DNA of 64,000 nt. Source: Tomocerus qinae (lineage: Eukaryota > Arthropoda > Collembola > Entomobryomorpha > Tomoceridae). Shown here piece by piece: positions 1 through 9,939 of the stretch; within the stretch, counting starts at the first letter, position 1, and each line of letters begins with the position of its first letter. A model generated the notes under the pieces. It ran no database searches, was not told where the DNA came from, and worked only from the letters and a program-made list of their open reading frames with translations. Location of the stretch: contig CM034546.1 in NCBI GenBank assembly GCA_020055645.1, positions 65,720,001 to 65,784,000 of the forward strand. Direction: 5' to 3'. The position numbers and the translations under genes are program-made.

Positions 1-8
1 AAAATAAA

Positions 9-1565
9 ATGCTGTTCCTTTCTTTACTTGCAATTATATCAGGTAAATTTCCGAATATTAAATTAAAATTTCATACATAGCTTAATGGTTCCAATCATTA
101 AAATTTTAGTTAAATTGCATTATAAAAAGGAATAATTTGTGATATAGGTTTCCTGTCACATTTTTCAAACTGTTTACAAAACTCAGAAACAGGAAGTGGA
201 TATTCGTGGAACAGATCAGCACTAATTTATCACGATTACACTAATAGCAGAAATGAAAACAACTGGGAACGTCACTTGGTTAGAATATCAGAGGATGGAT
301 CTTTCACAGATAAATGGTTGTTTGATCATGCAATTTTTACTTCTGACTACAGTATAATGGTAAATGTTGAAAGTGGTGAAAGTTTAAACAATTTGTTACA
401 AACACATCTTCAAGACGCAAAGATTGTGGACTCTACAATTGCTTCACTTCCAAGGAAAGAGATTTCATTTCAAATTTCAATTGCATGTCCATATGTACCA
501 AATTGGGGTCCAAATATCACTTTGGATGGGAAAGTCTATTACCCTAGCAAAATGGAAGACAGATTGGGTATTATGAAATGGTATATTAAAAAAGTGAACG
601 ATTTTAGACTATCCAACGTTTTGCAAAATTCGAAAATATTTGGAATGTATTACAATCAAGAAGATGTAGTCCCATCTGATATTGTTTTAGTTCAAGGATT
701 TAACAGCTATGTACATGAATTAGGAATGAAATCAATTTGGGTTCCATACTATACTGCTCCGAGTGCTTTTGAAGGGCGTACAACAATGGGATTTGATGTA
801 GCTGTAATCCAGCCGAGTTACGCATTTGATTCAACTACCGACGGAGGAACGGTGAAGGCAGATCGTTTGTTTTCTTTAGGACACAAATCAACAGAAATTA
901 AACAATGCTACGAATTCGAAATACGATCATTTGGAGAACGTCACTTAGATTATTGGTCAGCCCATCAATATTTAGCGATTGCTCAAGAAACTGGAGCTTG
1001 GAAATTCCCTCAAGTATTTTTTCTAGGTGGATCGAGTGATATGCTTGATAAATTGGAAAATAAAGCCATTGCTGACAGTACGTATGGATTAGCTTGGCTA
1101 GCTTATACAGATTTGGCAAACTATTTAGATGGTAAGAAAATCAACAATTTGGAGATGAAAATTCATCTGAATCCAAGTAAGAAAATACGCATAGGAGGAA
1201 TGGATCTTTGGGAAATATCTTGGACCGTGACACAATCCTATAGTGGACTATCATCTGTCCGTTTAGATTTCGAGGATAGTACGGAAAATTGTTGGACACG
1301 TTCTGTGTATGTTTACATTGAACGACCAGATGGAAGCTCTGGATCATCATTTACGCACAGAGCTGGCCCTGGCTTTATAATTCCCTCTTTGAACTCCATA
1401 CTGGTTCCCCTAGCGGATAAAAATGTAACCGAAGGAACAATTTTGACAATTGCCATTCAAAAGTCCACAATGACGTCATGGCCTACTGTTTTACAACAGG
1501 TGGCTGCTAAATACGAACCTTTGTTTATACCAAACCCACTTTTTGAAGAAATATCCTCGTCATGA
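9..1565 (+). CDS. Secreted DUF4855-domain protein, bacterial-type, with a signal-peptide exon
   Basis: I join two exons, 9-42 and 187-1565 (470 codons plus stop). Exon 1 starts at ATG 9, encodes the hydrophobic leader MLFLSLLAIIS and ends in phase 1 at a GTAAAT donor. The acceptor after 186 (ACTCAG) restores the same frame, which is open back to 126. The mature part opens with a Y-S-W-N / A-L-I-Y stretch followed by DKWLFDHAIF (about residue 52), then VVPSDIVLVQGF, KSIWVPYYTA and GFDVAVIQPSYAF. This order matches the bacterial DUF4855 family (Pfam PF16147), which occurs in secreted proteins of Paenibacillus-like bacteria beside discoidin modules. A carbohydrate-related role is inferred from that context; no enzyme activity is established. 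The stop at 1563-1565 may be premature because homologous discoidin-like sequence follows. The spliced intron argues against bacterial contamination. Confidence 0.78.
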
Positions 1566-2491
1566 AGGTCATGTACAGCAAGTAGGTTTACTGATAGTGT
1601 ACAAAGTCATAAAGGGTATGAGCGAGGGAAATTTACCGATGGAAAAATTTCTCCAGAAGGATGGGTTGGCGAAAAGAAGCCATTGGTTGGCATAAAAATC
1701 CATTTTTTGTAACTTTGGATTTAGGAAAACTTGTTACAGTATCAAAAATTAATATTTAGACATATGATGGATCTGGTCATAGCTTACCGATTATTCTCGT
1801 TGGGTTAGTATCATCTTCTTGTGTTCCCCATATCACTGGCACGACGGAATTATGTTGCATTGCAGATGCAATTAGCAGTAAACCAGAGATCGCTATTCCT
1901 AACAATCCAAATTATAGATTAGTTACTTTACCATTTTTAGAACCTGTAAGAGGTCGCCATGTATCAGTCTCTGGTAACATGCAATGGGATGGAGTACTGG
2001 ATGAAATTCAGGTTTACGATGATAATAATGTAGTCATTTCAAACGGTAGCTCGTACAAGTTAAATCCTATGCCTGGTGTTGATTCCGGTGGTAGTGATTA
2101 TTGCGACAATGCAAGACGATTGACAGATGGAGTTGTCGTTTCTGAATGCAATTTTGCATTAGCTCCCTACGATGGAATTCAAGGAAGCGATCAATATGTG
2201 GAAACTTTATTGGAGTCTCCCAAACCAGCAAAATTCGCAATTATTTGGATGCCCACATCATACATTAGATATGGCGTTTTGACACCGTCTTCCGTAAATA
2301 TCCAGTGGCGAAACACTAACAATGTTTGGAGTGGGGGAAATAATGTAACGTCTATGAGTGCAGAACAATGCGGGTCAACGCCTTGTGCAAAACTTGAACT
2401 TCCCAGCAATACAGTATTAACCGGAATAAGGGCAACTTTTCCTGCTACTACTGGTGGGTGGTACATGATCACGGAAATTTCCATTGCTTAA
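1566..2491 (+). pseudogene. Decayed discoidin-like (F5/8 type C-like) tail of the DUF4855 gene
   Basis: After the TGA at 1563 the same frame still reads like a domain start (KFTDGKISPEGWVG, about 1617-1670). Reading then shifts near 1680 into the frame that runs to 2491 and contains NPFFVTLDLGKLVTVSKINI, an in-frame TAG at 1757-1759, and then open sequence from 1760. A second copy of the same kind of module begins at ARRLTDGVVVSE. Such LTDG...VTLDLGK modules accompany DUF4855 in bacteria. AATAAA signals come only at about 2677-2692, after this segment, so the transcription unit probably once included it. Alternative: a splice from CAG|GTGGCT at 1499/1500 to TTTAG|ACA at 1759/1760 would keep frame and skip all three lesions, but it would remove half of a recognisable domain. 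Confidence 0.55.
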
Positions 2492-3366
2492 TCAATTTTA
2501 AGCTGCGATCGAAAACAACTAAGCAATACATGTTACAGCATTAATTCATGTAGCATTTCAACCTAACCTAGTTTTAAACATTTTATTGCTACATTGACAT
2601 TGAAAATTGATAATAATTAATTTGTCAAGTTTAAGGCTTTCTAATATTAACTAATGTAAACTCGTTTATCTTCCGTAATAAAAATAATAAAGCAAATCCA
2701 AACAGGAAAATTAAAAAATTATATTAATTTCATCATCATAACTAAATTATTACATCATAACCTGTATGTTTTCTATGCAACCGAAACAATTTGTATAGTT
2801 ATTTGAGTTTATAGTTTATATATCTTAATCTACATTTAAAAAATATCTAGGCGCATAGCGACCCCTTTCTTTACTAAATAAGCCTCTCATTGCAAGGCTC
2901 TTTTCATAGAAAACTTTTAATTTTTCAATGATTAAAACATAAAACTATTTTACCAATTTGGTTGGCAAGACACCTTAAAAAATTTAACATAAATTATTTA
3001 GACATTTTTTAAAATATGTTGTAAATGAAATAAATTGATACAAAGAAACCAAACGATTCAAAAGTTTTAATGTCGCTAAAGATACAGTTAATGGTTTATT
3101 GCATAAACATGGCCATGATTTCCTTATTACGTTGGATATAGGCAGGTCAAAAGTACTAATATACCATAAGACTTATTTATTGCATTTTATATAATCAGAA
3201 TCGATTAATATAACTAAGCGTAATAAATATTTACATAGTTAATTTATTTTAAACTTGTACATGGACATAGATGCAGTTGCATGAATTATGAGGCAACACA
3301 CGATGAGCATGTACTGCACTATTTAAAATATAAAGCAGTAATATACTACTACAACGAATTGACGTT
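2492..3366. other. AT-rich spacer with polyadenylation signals
   Basis: AATAAA-type signals sit at about 2677 and 2687, suitable for the plus-strand gene upstream. I see no other coding or structured element. Confidence 0.5.
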
Positions 3367-3792
3367 TTAACATTCTAGTGAGTAGACGTAACTTTCATTT
3401 ACTTCATAAAATTTTCCGATTTTCATCTTCACAATCAGAAATACTCCGGATCTACTAGCAGTTGCTTTCTTTTCGTTCGACAACATCCGTAACTGAAGAT
3501 TCTTTTTCAACAGTCTCATTTCCGTATTCAAGTCCAAATTTTGGTTCTTTACTTTTTGGAAACACGCAATTAGACACATCTGAAAAAAGAAGAAAGTCCA
3601 TATTTCATTGACTATTTATGATTACACTTACACTTTGTGTTATTATTTTGCATAACTCAGTAGAAATTAACGTATGTATGCTTCGAGCAGAAAACATCTA
3701 AAGAGAACAACACTGCGCTTTTAAGTAGTATAGCATTTTGAAGTTGGCGTACGTAATATGATGAAAAATACTACAACACAATGCACAAACAT
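3367..3792 (-). CDS. Candidate small-protein gene, exon structure uncertain
   Basis: On the minus strand a strong acceptor (TTTTTTCAG) precedes base 3579. Reading from 3579 in one frame gives a 70-codon basic ORF to 3367 that begins MCLIACFQKV. Reading in phase 1 gives a shorter, more protein-like tail ending at TAG 3455-3457 (contains an NET glycosylation sequon and acidic/serine stretches). A possible leader at ATG 3792 (MFVHCVVVVFFIIL) could be joined in phase 1 to that second frame, but its donor (GTACGC) is poor. Another leader-less start lies closer, at a GTAAGT donor near 3630. The neighbouring two genes also encode tiny leader-bearing proteins with microexons, which is the only reason to take this one seriously. 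No family recognised. Confidence 0.25.
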
Positions 3793-4150
3793 TTAGAAAC
3801 TTTGTTCGGATTGTTATTTATAGAATTTTGGAAGGTGGGTGGATAAACAAAATATTTATTTTTGGAATACTTTAGTATAGTGAGACAGTATGTACATTTT
3901 CATCCTTGTGAAAAGAAGAATACAAGAAAATTTCAATGTATTTTATAGATTCAAAAATTGTGACCACTATTATTAATTTTATACTTTCTTGCTTAAGTTA
4001 ATATTTTGGAATAATTGTAAATATTTCTGGGTTCTGTTTTAGTTGCTAGGTTATCGTGAATAGGGTTTCTATTGTTACTGTTTAAGAGAACTCAAAAATT
4101 GGTTTGAATAGGAACGTATTCCGTTTTAATATGTAATGGAAGGACCCCAA

Positions 4151-4214
4151 ATTGTCAATTTTACCTTTTTGTCAACACAATTACTACAAGATTTGACAAA
4201 AAGGTGTTGACAAT
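4151..4214. repeat. Imperfect hairpin
   Basis: Arms 4151-4175 and 4193-4214 are inverted copies (ATTGTCAA...CCTTTTTGTCAA) with one 3-nt difference and a 17-nt loop. Could be a short transposon remnant or RNA hairpin; nothing decides between them. Confidence 0.5.
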
Positions 4215-4549
4215 TAGCAGTTCTTCCCTGAACCTATCTTGAGTGGAAAACCTTTGAAAGACATAGTATATAAATTATGCACTAAAAAGGGATTAACTTG
4301 GATTTTTCAAAGACAAAAACCCAAAATAGTAGTAAATAACTGTAAATTGTAAAACCTACCATGTTATGGGTATTCATGAAAGGAGTTTTAAAGCTTTTTC
4401 ATTTTATTTTTCTGCTTAATTTATACACGGGCATCAAATAGTGGATCCGAGAGTAATGAGAAGCAGAAACAATATTTTGGATGAATCAATACTTATTTAT
4501 CCCATCTTTAAAGTTATCAGAACTAAACTAAAGAATAACTGTCAAATAT

Positions 4550-5249
4550 TCAAATACCGTTTTCCTGCTTTAAAATTGGTGTAAGTGGCACATCTTTAAT
4601 TACAGTCTCAACTCTCCTTATCTCTGAAACAGGAACTGTTAATTTCACAATCACAGTGACATCCGCAGTTCTGTGTTCTTCAGTTCTATTTGTGGAAATC
4701 TCTCCGTTGCACATTATATTATTGTTATTTCGGTAGCGGTTATCAGATGAATTCCATGGTAATATTTTATCCAGGCAGGTGCTACTACAGCAAACATAGT
4801 AGTCTTCCCAGTTAGCACAAACAACGCCCTATCATATCCCCACATTAATAAAACATTTAGAATATTCAGCAATTATTTATAACGCAATAATATGCATCTA
4901 AAAACATATTTCTGAAACAATTATACAATTTGACACAAAAATTTTATTTAAAAATTGTAAATCTTAGAACAGAATTAGAATAATTGGTAAAGATTGTTAT
5001 TTAAATATATTATTATATTTAAAAAAGTTGATTAAAAGTTTTAGGTCTTATATTAGAAATAGGTTTAATTAGTGAAGGCATTTTTCCATAAAAAATAAGT
5101 TTAAATTTTAAACCGTTTTCATATCAAATACAATAAAAGCATAATATTATTTTTAATTAAAGACCTATTACATCGGTACTTACCATGAAACACAACAGTA
5201 ATATAAGGCAAATGCCAAACAGGATACACAAATTGAAATACAAATTCAT
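4550..5249 (-). CDS. Small secreted or membrane-anchored Cys-containing protein, 114 aa, two exons
   Basis: Exon 1 is 5249-5184: ATG plus 21 codons of an almost wholly hydrophobic leader (begins MNLYFNLCILFGICLILLL), ending in phase 0 at ATG|GTAAGT. Exon 2 is 4828-4550 after an AG at 4830-4829, open to a TGA at 4552-4550. The mature part has a clustered cysteine start (GVVCANWEDYYVCC, then STC), an Asn-rich stretch with NSS and NRT sequons, and a Val/Ile-rich tail (ADVTVIVKLTVPVSE). The acceptor has a weak pyrimidine tract, so the exon 2 start could be slightly different. I recognise no family. It is next to another microexon gene in the same orientation, and both begin MNL. Likely an exported or surface protein. 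Confidence 0.5.
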
Positions 5250-6682
5250 TTCGTTGGATTTGTAGCTTTGCTTGTCTGTTGTACAGTTACTTACGTTTCT
5301 AAACATAATACCTAATGAGAAGGAAGTAATTTATCTCTACTGCTTTTACATATTATAATATATTTTCTATTATATTTCTTCCCATTTCAAACATATTTAG
5401 TATTTTGCACTAATTTCACAATTTATGTCCAGATACTTGTAGTAATTTACTGATTTTAAATCACTTTCTACATTATTATTGAAACAAACTTCCTCAGAGT
5501 TCAACTGCTAAATAATATTGTATAATAAATGTGCCGCACCAGCGGTAGTGATAAGTAGTTCTAAAAATCTTTGCTTGCAGATTACCTCACGTTCACTCAC
5601 AGTAGCACGCAACAATAATAATACGCTTTGGCATTAAAACTTGCAAGGCGAGTGTGTTCCTATTCCACTTCACAATCATTGAACATGAACCGTAGCAGTA
5701 TAATTAATAACATTTTTGGTATTAACTTTTATTTAAGTACATTGGATTTAGATAACAATGTCTAACTTGGTTTCTATTCTCTATACTGATAATAAGTGAG
5801 TCAATGATTCTGCTCGTATTATATTTCATTCAATAGCTCCTACGTTACGCTGTCAATTTCTATTAAGAAGTATAGAAGGGGTTGCAGCTATATATGCAAC
5901 GGCGTACATTAGGAAATTCACATCCCCTTTTGATTTATCAATTTGTTTACTTTTTTGTTCCGTCAGGTATATTACGAAACATTTGTTGGGCTCTGATTGA
6001 AAAATCTTATTAGGAAAAGTACAAAAATGTATATTATGGGGTGGAAGTATATTTTTGAGCTAGATACATAAAAGAAACACGATTATACGAGAAACTTTGA
6101 CGACGTACAGAATTACACCTTATTAATGATTACACATTATGCAGTAGTGTACTGAGGTGTACTTACAAGATAGGTACAAAATTAACACTTAACAATATTA
6201 TTGTAGCACAAGTAGAAGTGTGAATGAATACGCAATTAAGACAGCATAATATATGTTCCTATAGTATTAAAGATGACCCATTTGCTCAAATAAACAAATC
6301 AGATTAACTGGTGAACATATTATTAAACTCAAATATTTTACAGAATCAACTATATTGGATTAATTAATGGTTTTTGCAAAATCCTTTTTATAAATTTATG
6401 TCAAGACATTTAAGTCATTTCATTTCCTGTCACAGTAAATTTATGAAATTCAATAAAAATTGAGATATATTACACTGTGTATTGAAAATAAGTGTATTTT
6501 AAAACACAGGAACACCTGTGTGAATTATAATTAAACCTCATGATTTTTAAATGCATACCAAGTTATCAAGATATATAAGTTGTGGTTCAATAAATAGACA
6601 ATTTACCATCATTAATTTATTGAATATTTATTTATCACGAAAATCTAAAATCTAGAAATATGTTGATTAAGCATACAGCCTT
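5250..6682. other. AT-rich intergenic stretch
   Basis: No open frame with splice support, no tRNA-like fold and no repeat noticed on either strand. Confidence 0.4.
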
Positions 6683-7313
6683 TTAGAAATCACGTCTTCG
6701 AAAATTCTTTTTCTTACTTCCAGCTTTGGCCACTGTAAACAAAAGTAGAATTTTTATCTTAGATATTTATTTTGGGATTATTTATTCAAAATATGCAAAA
6801 TAATATAATTTTCTGTCTCACCCAATGAAGCTTCCGTCGTGTTGTTTGGAGTTTTATGGGAAATTGAAACGACTAAATCTTTACAGGCCACCCAAATTCC
6901 CATAAATAGTCCGAGTAAGAAAGTAACCAAAAAACTAATATCTAGAAAAGTATATAGCCGATTTAGGTAAATTACAATTCAAATTCGAAAGTAACACTAC
7001 ATTTTAACAGTGTGCAGCATCTAATCATAATCTGTCAGCTAGCAAGTTTTTTCAATTTGTATTTTATATATTATTTATTTAATTCTTGACGTTTTTATCT
7101 ACAAAAGGAATTTAGTTATATCTTCATTCTCAAAATGATTATGCTTATACCATAGGACTTGAAAAATTTAATAACTAACTGATATGACATTTTATTTTTA
7201 AATTTGAGAGCCAGTATTTTATGTTGTATGTAGATTGTTTCTTTGTTATTAACAAAAATTAACTGTGAAAATTGGCAAGTTTAAAAATACACACCTGTAA
7301 TTACTAAATTCAT
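6683..7313 (-). CDS. Small single-pass membrane protein, 62 aa, three exons
   Basis: Exons 7313-7295 (19 nt), 6941-6822 (120 nt) and 6732-6683 (50 nt) join with consistent phases (1, 1) and GT-AG borders (ACAG|GTGTGT, TTTTCTAG|AT, TTGG|GTGAGA, GTTTACAG|TG). The product starts MNLVITDISF, has one membrane helix (about residues 8-26, FLVTFLLGLFMGIWVAC), an NTT sequon near residue 40 and a very basic C-terminus (KKKNFRRR). The total of 189 nt is an exact multiple of three ending in TAA, which supports the model. No family recognised. A lone stop-anchor or signal-anchored peptide is the plain description; a secreted peptide is less likely given the basic tail. Confidence 0.45.
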
Positions 7314-8928
7314 TATTACAATTTATTTCTTACATTTTCCGGAATCCATTTATGATGTATAAATTATTTGTACAAGTTTGCTTCCTCTTTGTATATTAGG
7401 ACAATATAAAAACGTCGTTCACTTGGTTCGGTAATTTGGTTACTATTAGCACTATTTTCAATATTTTTCAATGCTAAAAAGTTTATCGGGTCAGATGAGT
7501 GTCAGTTGGTAATTCCTGCAGTGTATCTTTAAAAATTGCGCTGTAAACCATACCACACAATGGTGACAAAGTTTTATAATATTGTTCTACATAATATTAT
7601 AAATATTACATAGTCCTATCTTGAATGTCTTGTCAGTACTCAGTACTAATAGATATAACTATAAAATATAGGAGCAACAAAACAAACATAAAGCGATTCT
7701 AATAACGACTTAACCACTGACTGCATTTCGCATTTGTTTTGCGGTTGATCAAGGTCAGTTGCCAGAACAGATTACACCATATAAATGGTCGGTTGACGCA
7801 CATGCAAATCATTTATATCGTATAACTAACGATATCACTCCTCCTACACTCGGTTCATTAATTTGACAAGAGATATTCCGCACGTATATTTCTGAGAAAT
7901 CTTTATCTTAAGATGTACTTTATTCAGTCCCCTAGTGGTATCAGATATATTTAAAGCGTAATGCTGAGATAGATTTCAGCAACCAGAGATTGCTTAGGCA
8001 ATGGAGATACACCATTTAGAAAGTTCATTTTACTTAACATACAAGAGGAATGTTTGAATTTGCCAACAATCAGCAATTTCGAAAAAATTTTGCAATTTTT
8101 GGCTTTATCAGGGAAAAATTTCCTCTTTTTTCAGGTTTTAGGGGGGCGCTGCGCACCCACCCCCACTCCCAACTGGATGCGTGCTTGCTGATTTTTATAA
8201 ATCACAATGTCAAGAGTTTAAAGTCGGTTTCTGAATACATTTGCCATGAATTTCATTTATTACACATTTTGTGCAACATTTATTTTTGACCCCACATGTT
8301 CCTAGTGTTGCCATATGGTAACTGGTATTATCTCGAGGGCTTTGCAGATTTTAATAATATGATCAATGTAAAAAATGTTTCTCTAGTGTGGTCCTGGAAT
8401 ATCAAATCCGAGGCTCAAAAAAAATTATTTCGTAACGGATGGGTTAACCTGAGTTTAAACACGCATGCCAGAATTGTCTACATTTTTTAGTCACTCCTGC
8501 TTAAATGTGGAACCAGGTATTCATGTTAAAGCTGAATTTCCGTCCTAATGCCATCATAGTTAATTGGAAATTCCCTGGAACTCATAGCTTATTAGTTCTT
8601 CCGTGCCACTTTTTGTTAGATTGTACTTAATTATTCAGAGCCGTTTTTAAACATTTCAGAACAGCTATAGTCGAGATTCGAGACTGTTAGAGAGATCTAT
8701 ATCTGCTGTATACTGTTGTGGCTTATGAGATGACCATCATTGAAACCTGTGAGCAGAAAACTTTTTTGAGTAAAACATCGTGAATATGTGCATTTAATAG
8801 AGTAAAAATTAATGGAATATTTAAGTAACACTGAGGGTTACAGGAAATACAGTGGACAGAGAAATGAACAAATTATGAATAAATCATGGAGACTCATAGC
8901 ATAAATTATTATATTGATAATATTAATA
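7314..8928. other. Intergenic, with a GC-rich patch at about 8140-8185
   Basis: Mostly AT-rich. Around 8140-8185 a short GC-rich palindromic run (GGGGGGCGCTGCGC) looks like a transposon fragment. Two short open frames at 8050-8490 have no start context, splice sites or family features and I do not annotate them. Confidence 0.35.
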
Positions 8929-8937
8929 CCTATGAAT
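8929..8937. repeat. Target-site duplication, left
   Basis: CCTATGAAT precedes the element's first bases CAAAGTTGC; the same nine bases recur at 12845-12853. Confidence 0.8.
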
Positions 8938-9360
8938 CAAAGTTGCTGCAGTTTTAGCTAGTAGTCATAGTGAGACCGATGTGTATGCGTGCTTTAGTAA
9001 GGTTGTCTCAAGCGGATATTTGAATATTGAAAATTCGTTTTTTTCACTCGTGGATCTGAATTTGACAATTTAGATCCACAACAAATTATGTCTTTGTTTG
9101 ACCTATAGTACTTGGCTCTTGGTCCTATAATAATTTATGAATGTTCGTGATACATAAATGCTACAGTGAGTTTGTGAGAGTAAAATCTAGTACTTACACG
9201 AACTGCAATTGTAGTTTTGTTCAAAATGTCACACTGCGATATCAAAGGATGTCTGAATGCCTGAACAATCTTAAAACACTAATAGGGAAGAATTTGCCCT
9301 TCATTGTATGACTAGTTGCAGTTTAGAAGATAGAAGAAATAATATTTGTTCTAAAGAAGG
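8938..9360. repeat. Left long terminal inverted repeat of the P-type element
   Basis: Inverted copy of about 12400-12844. Matching landmarks include CAAAGTTGC, CATAGTGAGAC, GCGTGCTTTAGTAAGGTTG and the THAP start codon region at about 9224. Small indels and substitutions separate the arms. The inner limit is approximate. Confidence 0.75.
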
Positions 9361-9458
9361 AAATATGTTTAAAGGATTTTTCATTCAATCAGAAATTAAA
9401 TATACTAAAAGTTGCAACAGAAATACGAAATCATCACTTTTACACAAATATCTATAAA

Positions 9459-9712
9459 ATATCGTCCCTTAAGGATAGAATAAGCCTGTATCCACTTTCA
9501 GATTGGTACAGGAATAAGCCAAAATCCATTTTTTGTTTGGTACAGGAATAAGCCTATCTCCAATTTTCGTTAGGTGCAGGAAATAGCCTCTGCTGCTGCG
9601 GCTGCAAGAGGATAGAGGCTATTTCCTGCACCAAACGAAAATTGGATTTTGGCTTATTCCTGTACCAATCTGAAAGTGGATACAGGCTTATTCTATCCTT
9701 AAGGGACGATAT
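9459..9712. mobile_element. Foldback/MITE element nested in the transposon
   Basis: An almost perfect ~250-bp palindrome: ATATCGTCCCTTAAGG at the left and its complement CCTTAAGGGACGATAT at the right. Each arm contains short tandem units reading GGAATAAGCC and CCAATTTTCG. The arm nearest the centre ends with GCAGGAAATAGCCTCT. A diverged relative lies at 52619-53192. It encodes nothing, so it must be mobilised in trans. Confidence 0.8.
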
Positions 9713-9939
9713 ACTATATACTAATTTATAAACAGTATAAATAGTTATGTAATATAACTTTTGATTGGCTACTCTAATTCCATAGACGTTTCTCCACTCC
9801 CATTAGCCAGCATATCATTTTCACTGACCCCAAACAATTCGTTCCAATCTTGCTGCATTTCTTCTTCAGTCATTAATTGACTTTCTATCTCGTTGATATT
9901 TTCGGCATCAGGGACGTGCGACCGTAAAAAATGTACAAC

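Noticed and set aside
1..2700. Possibility that the DUF4855 region is bacterial contamination
   Set aside because: A phase-matched GT-AG intron joins a leader exon, AATAAA signals follow, and the AT-rich flank is continuous with the arthropod genes.
8050..8490. Two consecutive plus-strand open frames of 79 and 64 codons
   Set aside because: No initiation context, splice sites, composition or motif support. The GC-rich patch inside looks like transposon debris.
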